Below, in pieces: positions 10,572-20,766 of a stretch of DNA of 64,000 nucleotides. Position 1 is the stretch's first letter. Each line of letters begins with the position of its first letter. The stretch comes from AP-15 sp963795485 (GTDB taxonomy: Bacteria > Pseudomonadota > Alphaproteobacteria > ATCC43930 > CGMCC-115725), in assembly GCA_963795485.1 (NCBI GenBank), contig CAWCIL010000003.1, positions 248,001 to 312,000 on the forward strand. Direction: 5' to 3'. A program made the position numbers and the translations under genes. The notes under the pieces were generated by a model that searched no databases, had not been told where the DNA came from, and saw only the letters and a list, made by a program, of their open reading frames with translations.

Positions 10572-11366
10572 TTAGCCGCAGGCAGCGACGGCGCGGCGGG
10601 CCATGACGCCGACCAGGTGAGCGCGGTATTCGGCGCTGGCGTGGATGTCGGAGTTGAGGTTGTCGTCGGGGATCGCGATGTCCTTGATCGCGTCGGGGGT
10701 GAAGGATTTCGCGAGCGCGGCTTCCATCTCGGGGACGCGGAAGACCGAGGGCCCGGCGCCGGTCACGGCGAGGCGAACGCCCGAGCCGGTGCGGGCGACA
10801 AAGACGCCGACGATCGCGTAGCGCGAGGCCGGGTTGCGGAATTTCTGGTAGCACGAGGCCTGCGGCTTGGGAAACCGCACCGAAGTCACGATTTCGTCCG
10901 GTTCGAGGGCGGTTTCGAACATGCCGGTGAAAAAATCCTCGGCCGCGATCTCGCGCTTGGTCGTGTGCACGGTGGCCCCGAGCGCCACGAGGGCGGCCGG
11001 ATAATCCGCCGCCGGGTCGTTGTTGGCGATCGAGCCGCCGATCGTGCCGCGGTTGCGCACCGCCGGGTCGCCGATCAGGCCGGCCATCGCCGCCAAGCCC
11101 GGGATCGCCTGCTTGACGACTGGCGAATTGTGCACCTCGCCGTGCCGGGTCATCGCCCCGATCACGATCGCCTCGCCGGCGTCGGTGATGCCGCGCAGGG
11201 ACGCGATCGCCGCGAGGTCGACCAGATCCGACGGGTGCGCGAGTCGCTGCTTCAAGGTCGGGACCAGGGTCATGCCGCCGGCGACGAGCTTCGCATCCTC
11301 GTTGGCGCCGAGCAGGTTCGCGATCTCGTCGAGGCTCGCGGGCTTGTGATAGGTGAATTCGTACAT
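10572..11366 (-). CDS. coxM: CoxM-like FAD-binding subunit of molybdenum hydroxylase
   Basis: A 264-residue medium subunit. The two FAD-binding motifs are visible: AGGMTLVPTLKQR near residue 36 and TIGGSIANNDPAADYP near residue 110, followed by the C-terminal CO-dehydrogenase flavoprotein domain. It passes electrons from the 2Fe-2S subunit to the acceptor. The start at 11366 (MYEFTYHKP) follows a good ribosome site; a longer reading is not family-like. It is downstream of coxL and coxS in the same orientation with about 10 bases between genes, so an operon is likely. Confidence 0.92.
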   Translation of the reverse strand: MYEFTYHKPASLDEIANLLGANEDAKLVAGGMTLVPTLKQRLAHPSDLVDLAAIASLRGITDAGEAIVIGAMTRHGEVHNSPVVKQAIPGLAAMAGLIGDPAVRNRGTIGGSIANNDPAADYPAALVALGATVHTTKREIAAEDFFTGMFETALEPDEIVTSVRFPKPQASCYQKFRNPASRYAIVGVFVARTGSGVRLAVTGAGPSVFRVPEMEAALAKSFTPDAIKDIAIPDDNLNSDIHASAEYRAHLVGVMARRAVAACG

Positions 11367-11376
11367 CGGGCTCTCC

Positions 11377-13753
11377 CTATTCCGCGGCGAGCGGCTGGCG
11401 GTGCTGCTGAATGACGCGCCACAGCTTTTCCGGGGTCGCCGGCATGTCAAGGTGACGGACCCCGAGCGGCTTCAGCGCATCGACCAGCGCGTTGGTGATC
11501 GCCGCCGGCGCGCCGATCGCCCCAGCTTCGCCGCAGCCTTTGACGCCGAGCGGGTTGTGGGTGCACAGCGTGACGTTGGTCGATAGCGCAAAATTCGGCA
11601 GGTCGGCGGCGCGCGGCATCGTGTAGTCGTTGTAGGAGCCGGTCAGCAGCTGGCCGGTCTCCCTGTCGTAGACGCAGCCTTCGAGCAGCGCCTGGCCGAT
11701 CCCCTGGGCGAGCCCGCCATGGACCTGACCGGCGACGATCATCGGGTTGATGATACGGCCGAAATCGTCGCTCGCGGTGAAGTTCACGACCTCGACATGC
11801 CCGGTTTCGGGGTCGATCTCGATTTCGGCAATGTGCGCCCCCGACGGATAGGTGAAGTTTTTCGGGTCGTAGAACGCGGTCTCATCGAGCCCCGGCTCCA
11901 GATCTTCGGGATAGTTGTGCGGCACATAGGCGGTCAGCGCCACCTCGCCGAAGCTCTTGGAGCGGTCGGTGCCGGCGACCGAGAACTTGCCGTCGGCGAA
12001 CTCGACGTCGGCCTCGGCCGCTTCGAGCAGGTGGGCCGCGATCTTGCGGCCCTTGGCGACGACCTTGTCCATCGCCTGGACGATCGCCGAGCCGCCAACC
12101 GCCAGCGAGCGCGAGCCGTAGGTGCCCATGCCGTAGGGGATCTTGGCGGTGTCGCCATGCACGATCTCGATACTCTCGATCGGGATGCCGAGCCGGTCGG
12201 CGACCAGCTGCGAGAACGTCGTCTCGTGCCCCTGCCCGTGGCTGTGCGAGCCGGTCAGGATCGAGACGCTGCCGGTCGGATGGACCCGCACCGCCGCACT
12301 TTCGTAGAGCCCGGCGCGGGCGCCGAGCGAGCCAACGACGGCCGAGGGAGCGATGCCGCAGGCCTCGATATAGGTGGCGATGCCGATGCCGCGCAATTTG
12401 CCGCGCGCCATCGCCTCGCGCCGCCGCGCCTCGAAGCCGGCATAATCTGCCGCCTGCAGCGCCAGGTCCAAGGTCGTCCCATAGTCGCCGCTGTCGTATT
12501 GCAACGCGACCGGCGTCTGATAGGGGTAAGCGTCCTTCGGGATGAAATTGCGGCGGCGCAATTCGGCCGGGTCCATGCCGATCTCATCGGCGGCAAGGTC
12601 GACGATGCGCTCCAGCAAGAAGGTCGCCTCCGGCCGGCCGGCGCCGCGATAGGCGTCTACGGGCACGGTATGGGTGAACACCGCCTTGGTCTCGACATAG
12701 ATCGCCGGCGTCGTGTAAGTGCCGGCGAGCAAGGTCCCGTAGAGATAGGTCGGGATGCACGGCGCGAAGGTGGACAGATAGGCGCCCATATTGGCGATCG
12801 TCGAGACCTTGAGCGCCAGAAACTTCGGCTTGCGCGTCGAGCGCCAGCTCGACATGGGTCACATGGTCGCGGCCATGCGCGTCGGACATAAAGCTCTCCG
12901 AGCGCTCGGCGGTCCATTTGACCGGGCGGCGCAATTTGCCGGCGGCCCAGGTGACGATCGCCTCCTCGGCATAGTGATAGATTTTCGAGCCGAAGCCGCC
13001 GCCGACATCGGGGGCGACGACGCGCAATTTCGCCTCGGGGATGTGCAGCACGAAGGCGCCCATCAACAGGCGGATCACATGCGGGTTCTGGCTCGTCGTG
13101 TAGAGCGTGTAGTCGCCGGTGGCGCGGTCGTATTCGCCGATCGCGGCGCGCGGCTCCATGGCATTGGGGACGAGCCGGTTGTTGACGAGGTCGAGCCTGA
13201 CCACCCGCGCCGCCTTGGCGAAAGCGGCATCGACCGCGGCGAGGTCGCCGAGGCTCCAGTCGTAGCAGAGGTTGCCCGCGACATCGGCAAAGACCTGCGG
13301 TGCGCCGGGCCGCAATGCCTCTGCCGGATCGACGACGGCCGGTTCCTCGACGTAGTCGACGCGCACCTGTTCGGCCGCCTCGCGGGCCTGGTCCAGGGTC
13401 TCGGCGACGACGACGGCGACCGGGTCGCCGACATGGCGCACCCGGTCCAAAGCGAGCGGCGGGTGCGGCGGCTCGGCCATCGGCGAGCCATCTTTCGAAT
13501 GAACCTGCCAGCCGCAGGGCAGCCCGCCGACCCCGTCGGCCGTCATGTGCTGGCCGGTGTAGATCGCCGCGACCCCGGGGGCGCGCGCGGCCGCCGAAGT
13601 GTCGATGCCGGCGAGCCGGGCATACGCGTGCGGGCTGCGCAGGATATAGGCGTGAAGCTGATGCGGCCGGTCGATGTCGTCGGTGTAGGTGCCTTGGCCG
13701 GTCAGGAAGCGGTAATCCTCGCGCCGCCGGACCGGGGTACCGACCGTGGCCAT
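11377..13753 (-). CDS. coxL: Molybdenum hydroxylase large subunit, CoxL form II-like (frameshifted)
   Basis: Large catalytic subunit holding the Mo-MCD cofactor, about 790 residues. The active-site loop reads AYRGAGR (near 12634-12654), the signature of form II / general xanthine-dehydrogenase-like enzymes, not the AYxCSFR loop of true form I CO dehydrogenase. The catalytic Glu is in GVKGCGEAG near the C terminus. The frame changes near 12835-12840 (HVELALD continues as KPKFLALK in another frame); one base restores it, so I report a single gene. CO as substrate is not supported. Confidence 0.9.
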
Positions 13754-13757
13754 CGCC

Positions 13758-14267
<510 letters not shown>

Positions 14268-14378
14268 CGAACCCTCCCTGGATCGCACATCACGGCCGTC
14301 GGCGGACGGCGGCGGCTCGGCAAAGTTTTGGGCCGGCAAGCGCTCCCGGTCAAGGCGTTCGCCGAGCGGGTCCGGCCG

Positions 14379-15059
14379 CTAACGCACTCCGGCGGTGCGG
14401 GTAAAATAATACAGCATCAGAGCGACGATCGCGGTCAGCCCAGTGACCCATACTGCCGGCGGCAGCCTGCCTGCCGTGGCGGCGGCTGCAGTCTCGCGAT
14501 CGGCTGCTGGCGCGGCCTCGGTTGCGCGAACGGCCGGTGCCGGCTCTACCCCGACTCGCGCCATCGGCCCGGTCTCGCCGCCGGCTGCTTCGCCGATTGG
14601 CGCGGCCGAACCCGCCTCTCCGGGCGCGACCGCGGCCGCGAAGCGGGTGAAAAAATCCTCCGCCATCTTGCGCGAGGTCGCATCGATCAGGCGCGACCCG
14701 ATCTGCGCGAGCTTGCCGCCGACATGCGCCTGAACTTCGTATTTGAGCACGCTCGCCTCGCCGTCCTCGTCGAGCCTGACCTTGGCGCTGCCCTTGGCGA
14801 AGCCGGCGACCCCGCCGGTGCCTTCGCCAGCGATCGTATAGCCCTGAGGCGGATCGAGGTCGGCGAGGGTGACCTTGCCGCTGAACGTCGCCCTTACCGG
14901 CCCGACCTTGGCCACCACCTTGGCTGTGAACTCGGTGTCCGACACCTTCTCGATCGTCTGGCAGCCGGGAATCGCTTGCTTCAGGATCTCCGGATCGTTC
15001 AGCCCCTCCCAGACGCGCTGGCGCGGCGCGGGAATGCGAAATTCGCCCGTCATCTCCAT
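14379..15059 (-). CDS. coxG: CoxG-like SRPBCC protein with C-terminal membrane anchor
   Basis: A 226-residue protein. Residues 1-145 are the CoxG/SRPBCC fold (MEMTGEFRIPAPRQRVWE, AIPGCQTIEKV, GGVAGFAKGSAKVRL). A Pro/Ala-rich linker then leads to one hydrophobic helix (VTGLTAIVALMLYYF) and a short basic end. CoxG family proteins tether cox-type enzymes to the cytoplasmic membrane. The start at 15059 is chosen because AGGAAAGGACC lies just upstream. It is first in the structural gene run coxG-S-L-M. Confidence 0.87.
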   Translation of the reverse strand: MEMTGEFRIPAPRQRVWEGLNDPEILKQAIPGCQTIEKVSDTEFTAKVVAKVGPVRATFSGKVTLADLDPPQGYTIAGEGTGGVAGFAKGSAKVRLDEDGEASVLKYEVQAHVGGKLAQIGSRLIDATSRKMAEDFFTRFAAAVAPGEAGSAAPIGEAAGGETGPMARVGVEPAPAVRATEAAPAADRETAAAATAGRLPPAVWVTGLTAIVALMLYYFTRTAGVR

Positions 15060-15172
15060 CGGCGTGGTCCTTTCCTGCGTATCTTCAATGTGCTGCCCGA
15101 AAGCAGCGAATGCAACCGCCGATGAGTTGTCGCCCTGCAAGGTCCGGCCGCTTGGGGATGCCTAACCGCTTC

Positions 15173-15580
15173 TCAACCGGGTTCGCCGGGGATCACCGCG
15201 ATGGCACTGATCTCGATCAGATAGTCGGGCGAGGTCATCTTGGTTACTTCGACCATGGTCGAAGCCGGCAGCGGTTCTGTGAAATATTCGCGGCGCACTT
15301 TGTGGATGATGTCGAAATGCTCCATGTTGCGCACATAGACGTCGACCCGGCAGATGTCGTCGATCTTGCCGCCGGCAGCCTCGGCGGCGGCTTTCAGGTT
15401 GTCGCAGACCTGACGCGTCTGGGCCTCGATGTCGCCGAGCCCGGCGATCGTGCCGTCGGCTCGCCGCGAGGTCAGGCCGGAGATGAAGACGAGCCGGCCG
15501 CGCGCCTCGATCACCGTTGCCTGGGAAAAGTGCCCGCTGGGCCGGCCCAGCCGGTCCGAGCTGATTTGCCGCTTCGCCAA
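15173..15580 (-). CDS. RidA family protein (Rid/YjgF/UK114)
   Basis: A Rid-family deaminase-like protein that hydrolyses reactive enamine/imine intermediates in the cytosol. GHFSQATVIEARGRLVFISG, NLKAAAEAAGG and VRNMEHFDIIH follow the family; the usual C-terminal Arg-containing motif is changed to SPDYLIEISAIAVIP. I choose a TTG start at 15580 because AGGAGGAC sits ideally before it; a second TTG at 15610 lacks a site. It is divergent from pyrF. Confidence 0.82.
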   Translation of the reverse strand: MAKRQISSDRLGRPSGHFSQATVIEARGRLVFISGLTSRRADGTIAGLGDIEAQTRQVCDNLKAAAEAAGGKIDDICRVDVYVRNMEHFDIIHKVRREYFTEPLPASTMVEVTKMTSPDYLIEISAIAVIPGEPG

Positions 15581-15654
15581 GGCGTCCTCCTGCGTTAGGC
15601 TCGGGCGCAATGATAGCAGCTACCGCGGCCGTCGGCCCCGATCCGGAGAAGAAC

Positions 15655-16389
15655 ATGAGCTCGGTCGGCCTCCTCCGCGACATTCCCCTGCGGATCGAAG
15701 ACCGTCTGATCGTCGCCCTCGATGTGCCGAGCATCGCCCAGGCGCGTTCGCTGATCGACCGGCTGGACGGCGTCGCGTCGTTTTTCAAACTCGGGCTGTG
15801 GCTGCAATTCGCCGCCGGGTTCGAACGGCTGGTCGACGATCTTCTCGCCCGCGACAAGAAGATCTTTCTCGACACCAAGATGTTCGATATCGGCGAGACG
15901 GTCAAACAGGGTGTCGCCCGAGCGGCCGAACGCGGCGTCAGTTTTGTCACCGTCCATGGCGACGACGCCATTGTCAAGGCCGCCGCCGAGGGCAAGGCCG
16001 GCAGCGACTTGCGAGTGTTGGTGGTCCCGGTGCTGACCAGCCTCGACGCCGCCGGGCTGCGCGAGCTCGGCTATGGCGGCAGCCTCGCCGAGCTGATCGT
16101 CGACCGCGCCAGGGCAACCGTCGCCTCCGGCTGCGACGGGATCATCGCGGCACCGCGCGACAACCCGCGCGAGATCCGCCGGGCGGCAGGGGCCGAGGGG
16201 CTGCTGGTGGTGACTCCGGGGATCCGGCCGGCCGGCTCGTCGCTTGACGACCACAAGCGCTCGGGAACCCCGGCCCAGGCGATCGCCGCCGGAGCCGATT
16301 ATCTCGTCGTCGGCCGCCCGATCGTCAACAGCGAGGATCCTGCCGGTGCTGCTGCCCGCATCGTCGCCGAGATGCGCAGCGCCGCCTAG
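15655..16389 (+). CDS. pyrF: Orotidine 5'-phosphate decarboxylase
   Basis: Final step of UMP synthesis, decarboxylation of OMP. A 244-residue TIM-barrel protein. The catalytic Asp-x-Lys-x-x-Asp array is at D73-T-K75-M-F-D78. The phosphate-binding end reads TPGIRPAG and YLVVGRPI. The start at 15655 is preferred because GGAGAAG precedes it; an upstream in-frame start adds 15 residues not seen in the family. Confidence 0.96.
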   Translation: MSSVGLLRDIPLRIEDRLIVALDVPSIAQARSLIDRLDGVASFFKLGLWLQFAAGFERLVDDLLARDKKIFLDTKMFDIGETVKQGVARAAERGVSFVTVHGDDAIVKAAAEGKAGSDLRVLVVPVLTSLDAAGLRELGYGGSLAELIVDRARATVASGCDGIIAAPRDNPREIRRAAGAEGLLVVTPGIRPAGSSLDDHKRSGTPAQAIAAGADYLVVGRPIVNSEDPAGAAARIVAEMRSAA

Positions 16390-16443
16390 CCCGCGCGCGC
16401 GGCCCGGTGGCATTGACGCGGTGGCGGCGTTCGAGCCTCGCGC

Positions 16444-18027
16444 TCATTTTTTGGCGACGCTCCACATAAACGGGATTGGGCCGACATCGACGCCGACCAG
16501 GTTCTTGTGGAATGCGGTTCGGGCGGAATATTCGCCGGTCGGGATATAGGGCACGCTTTTGAAAGCCTCGCGCTGCAGGTTGGCGGCGATGGCTTTGCGC
16601 TCGGTCTCGCCGAGCGCGAAAATCCACTCGCGGCGCAATTTCTCGATGATCGGGTCGTCCGGCCATCCGACCCAGGCAGCGGCGCCGTTGGCGCGCAGCG
16701 GCATATCGACCGCCGGGTCCATGATCGCAATGCCGGGGAACGTCGTCAGAAAGATGCTCCAGCCGCCCTGATCGATCGGCGCTTTGGAGGCGCGGCGGGA
16801 CACGAGGGTACCCCAATCCATCGCCTGAATTTCGACATTGACGCCGAGTCGGCGCAGCACGTCGTTGGTCACCAGCGCCAGCGCATGGATGGTCGGAAAA
16901 TCGGTCGGGTCGAGCAGCACGATTTTTTCGCCGTGATACCCGGCCTCTTTGATCAATTGCTTCGCTTTGGCCAAGTCGCGCGGCCCCTCGAGCGGGCCGG
17001 CGCCGGCCTCGCTCGCCATCGGCGCGCCGCAGCTGTAGAAGCTGAAGCAGGTGTTCCAGTATTTCTTTTCCCCGGCAAGCGCCGCCATGTCGTCGGACTG
17101 GTCAACGGCATAGAGCAGCGCCTGCCGCATCGCGACGTTGTCGAACGGCGGCTGCAGATCGTTGAAGCGCAGCAGTCCGCTGGTGCCGAACGGGCTGCCC
17201 TGGACCAGCCTCACGTCGGGATCGCGGGCGAGTATGGGATAAAAATCCGGAGGCGGGTTTTCCCACCAATCGGCCTCCCCGGCGGTGAACGCCGCCAACG
17301 CGGTGCCGGGATCAGGAATGTAAAGCCACTCGACCCGGTCGATTCTGACGACCTTGCCGCCCGACGCCCAGCTCGGCGGCTCCTTGCGCGGCAGATATTC
17401 GGGGTTTTTGACAAAGACGACCTTGTGGCCCGGCTGCCATTCGCTGGCGACGAATTTGAACGGCCCGGAGCCGGTGGTGTCCTTGATCTGCTGGTCGGCG
17501 CTGGTTTCGGCAACGCGCTGCGGCATGATGAACGGCACGATGCTGTCCGGTTTGGCGAGGGCGTCGAGCAGCAGCGGAAACGGTTTTTTCAGAATAATTG
17601 AAAAGGTTTTATCATCGACCGCCCGGTATTCGGCGATCACCGAGGCGACGGTCTGGCCGAGCGCGTCGCGCTTGCTCCATCGTTTGAGCGAGGCAATGCA
17701 GTCGGTGCTCTTGACCGGCTGGCCATCGGTGAATTTGAGGCTGTCGCGCAGGGTGAGGGTGTAGGTCAGCTTGTCGCTGCTGACCGACCAGTGGTCCACC
17801 ATCTGCGGCTGTGGTTTGAAGTGGCTGTCCATAGCGAACAGCGTGTCGTACACCATGTAGCCGTAGTTCCGCGTGATCGTCGCGGTCGTCCAGATCGGAT
17901 CAAGCACGCGCAGATCGGCTTGAGCAATAAAGCGCAAAGTCGAGCCCGGGGAAGCGGACATTGCGGCGCCCGTCGGCAGGCTGAGCGCGCATGCCAGCAG
18001 CAGCGCGGAAGGTGCAAAGCGGTTCAT
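16444..18027 (-). CDS. ABC transporter substrate-binding protein, peptide/nickel family 5
   Basis: A 527-residue SBP_bac_5 protein (DppA/OppA-like). It begins with a signal peptide (basic MNRF, hydrophobic core, cleavage near SLPTGAAMSA). The hallmark region near residue 60-70 (YMVYDTLFAMD) and LKFTDGQPVKSTDCIASL match the family signature. GSGPFKF and FNDLQPPFDN are further motifs. It delivers peptides or similar solutes to an inner-membrane permease, but no permease or ATPase genes lie nearby, so it is an orphan receptor here. Confidence 0.9.
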   Translation of the reverse strand: MNRFAPSALLLACALSLPTGAAMSASPGSTLRFIAQADLRVLDPIWTTATITRNYGYMVYDTLFAMDSHFKPQPQMVDHWSVSSDKLTYTLTLRDSLKFTDGQPVKSTDCIASLKRWSKRDALGQTVASVIAEYRAVDDKTFSIILKKPFPLLLDALAKPDSIVPFIMPQRVAETSADQQIKDTTGSGPFKFVASEWQPGHKVVFVKNPEYLPRKEPPSWASGGKVVRIDRVEWLYIPDPGTALAAFTAGEADWWENPPPDFYPILARDPDVRLVQGSPFGTSGLLRFNDLQPPFDNVAMRQALLYAVDQSDDMAALAGEKKYWNTCFSFYSCGAPMASEAGAGPLEGPRDLAKAKQLIKEAGYHGEKIVLLDPTDFPTIHALALVTNDVLRRLGVNVEIQAMDWGTLVSRRASKAPIDQGGWSIFLTTFPGIAIMDPAVDMPLRANGAAAWVGWPDDPIIEKLRREWIFALGETERKAIAANLQREAFKSVPYIPTGEYSARTAFHKNLVGVDVGPIPFMWSVAKK

Positions 18028-18440
18028 CTCATCGCGTCCAATTTTTTGGCAACCGCCACGGCGCATTGCGGGCTCTCGTCCCGGTCTCTGGCCAACGCCG
18101 TCCAAAAATGGGGCACAGCATGCCCTCGCCTCGGTCGCACAGCGTCGGTTGCGACCATATCGTCCAGAATTCCCTATCATATGGTTAACAGATTTGGCGG
18201 CCGAACGCAGCTTTTGCCGACGCATGCCGGAGGTGGCCCTTATCTGCTTCCACTTGCACGGGTATGGCCGCAGCTTCTGGCGCACGCCTGGAGGTCGACC
18301 AGCGCCGCCGTCGCCGCCTCCCGTCCGTTGGCTCCTGAGCGTCCCTTATCTCGTCCCTGACCGCCCCTTGACGGCCCGGCCCTTGCGGCGCAACGAATTT
18401 CCGGGAATATGACTCACTGACAATCTTGAGGAGTTGATCT
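18028..18440. promoter_or_regulatory. Divergent intergenic region
   Basis: About 410 bases between the divergent binding-protein gene and the LVIVD-repeat gene. Both promoters must lie here. I see no gene, no clear operator palindrome and no riboswitch-like structure; open frames across it are Arg/Pro-rich and lack ribosome sites. Confidence 0.4.
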
Positions 18441-19658
18441 ATGGCCGAGACGGCGATCTGGAATTTTCGGCAGTTGGCACACCACGAACTCGATGGGTTT
18501 GGCGGCATCGGCGAGGGCATGTCGATCCAAATCGCCAAGGACGGTCGCCGCATCCTATGGCTCGCCCACGAAAGCGCGCCGAAGAATTTCACGGCGGTCG
18601 ACGTCAGCGACCCGCGCGCGCCGAAGATCGTCGCCCGCCGCGACCTGCCGCAATCGCATATGCGGTCGAACTCGCTCGAAACGGTCGGCGACATTCTGGC
18701 GGTGGCTTATCAGACGACGCTGCCGGGCCTGCAGCCCGCCGGGTTCGAGCTGTTCGACATCTCGGTGCCGGAAAACCCGCGCTCGATCGCCTTTTTCGAC
18801 TGCTCCGGCGCGACCTCGCGCGGCGTCCATCAGCTATGGTTCGCCGATGGCGAGTATATCCATATGAGCTCGGGCGCGCCGGACTTTCAGCCGAGCCACC
18901 CGAAGGACGACCAGTTCTACCGGATCATCGACGTGAAGAACCCTTCAAAGCCGGTCGAAGTCGGGCGCTGGTGGCTGCCGGGGACCCGGGAGGGCGACCG
19001 CGCGCCGCCGCCGGTGCGCCACCCCGAGAATGCCGACACCGGATTTCGCCCGCACAACACCAACGTCTACCCCGAGCGCCCGGACCGCGCCTATCTCGGC
19101 TATATCGACGGCGGCCTGGTGATCCTCGACATCGCCGACAAGGCGCATCCCAAGATGGTGGCGCGCTGGGACTACCACCCGCCTTATTTCGGCTTTACCC
19201 ATACCGTCGTGCCGTTTTTCGACCGCGGCCTGCTGATCGTCAGCGACGAATGCACCCGCACCGAGGGGGCCGACTGGCCCAAGCTCGTCTGGGTGGTCGA
19301 CGGACGAGAGGAAACCAACCCGGTGCCGATCGCGACCTGCCCATTGCCGCCGCTCGATACCTATATGCGCAAGGGCGCCCGCTATGGCGCGCACAATCTC
19401 TACGAGAACCTGCCAAAGCCGAATGCGTGGAAATCCGACCGTGTCGTGCTCGCCACCTATTTCAATGGCGGCCTCAGGGCCTACGACACGTCAAACCCGT
19501 TCCAGCCGGCCGAGATCGGCTATTTCGTGCCCGAGCCGCCGGCGCGGGCGCCGAGCGGCGCCATTCAGATCAACGACGTCTTCGTCGACGAGCGCCAGAT
19601 CGTCTATACGGTGGATCGTCATGTCGGCGGACTCTACACGCTTGAAATGGATTTCTGA
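18441..19658 (+). CDS. LVIVD-repeat beta-propeller protein
   Basis: A 405-residue protein with repeated LVIVD-type blades: FTAVDVSDPRAPKIVARR, FELFDISVPENPRS, YRIIDVKNPSKPVEVG, LVILDIADKAHPKMVA and LRAYDTSNPFQPAEIGYF. Each has the hydrophobic-Asp-hydrophobic and Pro-Lys/Arg-hydrophobic-Val/Ile layout of these propeller repeats. No signal peptide is evident, so it is probably cytosolic. Conserved His-rich spots (HQLWF, GFTHTVVPFF, RPHNTN) could bind metal. The ribosome site TGAGGAG is good. It ends 21 bases before the COG0523 GTPase, so the two are probably cotranscribed and the GTPase may serve this protein. Confidence 0.8.
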   Translation: MAETAIWNFRQLAHHELDGFGGIGEGMSIQIAKDGRRILWLAHESAPKNFTAVDVSDPRAPKIVARRDLPQSHMRSNSLETVGDILAVAYQTTLPGLQPAGFELFDISVPENPRSIAFFDCSGATSRGVHQLWFADGEYIHMSSGAPDFQPSHPKDDQFYRIIDVKNPSKPVEVGRWWLPGTREGDRAPPPVRHPENADTGFRPHNTNVYPERPDRAYLGYIDGGLVILDIADKAHPKMVARWDYHPPYFGFTHTVVPFFDRGLLIVSDECTRTEGADWPKLVWVVDGREETNPVPIATCPLPPLDTYMRKGARYGAHNLYENLPKPNAWKSDRVVLATYFNGGLRAYDTSNPFQPAEIGYFVPEPPARAPSGAIQINDVFVDERQIVYTVDRHVGGLYTLEMDF

Positions 19659-19679
19659 GGCGCGGATCGGCCCACTCGA

Positions 19680-20726
19680 ATGAGCGCCGGCGCTGCCGAA
19701 GACCTGTTCGGCGGCAAGGATGCGCCGCGGTTCGGGCGCCGCCAGCGCCGCGCCCGCGGGCCGCGGCTGCCGGTCGTCGCGGTAACGGGCTTTCTCGGCT
19801 CGGGCAAGACCACGCTCATTCGCGCGCTGCTGGCCCGGCCCGAGGGCGCCAACACCGCGATCGTCGTCAACGAGTTCGGCGAAGTTGGGATCGACCAGGC
19901 GCTGCTGCGGTCGAGCAGCGACGTGACCGTGCTGCTCGGCAATGGCTGCCTGTGCTGCAACGTCCGTACCGATCTGCAAGAGACCCTGCGCGCCTTGTTC
20001 GCCGACCGCGCCCGAGGGGCGGTGCCGAGCTTCGAGCGGGTGATCATCGAGACCTCGGGGCTCGCCGATCCCGGGCCGGTGTTGCAGACCTTCGCCACCG
20101 ACCGGGCGCTGGGCCGCGAGTTTCACCTGCAGGCGCTGGTCACCGTGGTCGATGCCGTCGCCGGCGAGAGCAACCTCGAGCGGATGCCCGAAGCCCTGAA
20201 GCAGGTGGCGCTCGCCGATCGCATCGTCCTGACCAAGAGCGATCTCGCCGATGCCGAGACGACCCGGCGCCTCACCGACCGCATCGCGGCGATCACCGGC
20301 GCCCCGGTCGAAATCGCGAAGAACCGCGAAATCAGGCCCGGGTTTCTGCTCGACGAGCCGGAGACGCCGCGGCGTCTCCTCGATCTCGGCGGAGCGGCGC
20401 ACACGCACGGCCTGGAGAGCTTTTTGCTGACTTTCGACATGCCGCTCCCTTGGGCCTCGTTCGAGCAGGCGATGGCGGTGCTGACCGCGCTGCGCGGCCC
20501 CGATCTGCTGCGCGTCAAGGGGATCGTCGCGATCACCGAATGCCGCGGGCCGGTCGTCGTCCATGCGGTGCAGCACGTCGCCCACCCGCCGGTGGAGCTC
20601 GAGAGCTGGCCCGACGCCGACCACCGGTCGCGGCTCGTCTTTATAACCCGGCGCTTGCCGCGCGAGCCGGTCGCACGGCTCTTCGCCGCCGTCGGCGGGA
20701 TCGCCGCCGCCGTCGCGCATCGATGA
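19680..20726 (+). CDS. COG0523 (CobW/ZigA-like) metallochaperone GTPase
   Basis: A 348-residue G3E-family GTPase. Walker A GFLGSGKT is at residues 37-44, the metal-binding CxCC motif (GNGCLCCNV) at C90, C92, C93, and the guanine motif TKSD at 185-188. The CobW C-terminal domain follows from about residue 240. A short His pair (HTHG) occurs but no long His-rich stretch. Family members load Zn, Co or other metals into client enzymes. No Zur box or B12 riboswitch is visible upstream; coupling to the LVIVD gene suggests that protein as client. Confidence 0.9.
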   Translation: MSAGAAEDLFGGKDAPRFGRRQRRARGPRLPVVAVTGFLGSGKTTLIRALLARPEGANTAIVVNEFGEVGIDQALLRSSSDVTVLLGNGCLCCNVRTDLQETLRALFADRARGAVPSFERVIIETSGLADPGPVLQTFATDRALGREFHLQALVTVVDAVAGESNLERMPEALKQVALADRIVLTKSDLADAETTRRLTDRIAAITGAPVEIAKNREIRPGFLLDEPETPRRLLDLGGAAHTHGLESFLLTFDMPLPWASFEQAMAVLTALRGPDLLRVKGIVAITECRGPVVVHAVQHVAHPPVELESWPDADHRSRLVFITRRLPREPVARLFAAVGGIAAAVAHR

Positions 20727-20766
20727 GCCGCCGACTTGCCGGGACTCCGGCTAGGCCGGGCCTCGC

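Noticed and set aside
11719..12891. Long plus-strand open frame opposite coxL
   Set aside because: Composition typical of the antisense frame of a high-GC gene; coxL on the other strand has all family motifs.
11377..13753. True CO dehydrogenase (form I CoxL)
   Set aside because: The active-site loop is AYRGAGR, not the Cys-containing AYxCSFR loop of form I enzymes.
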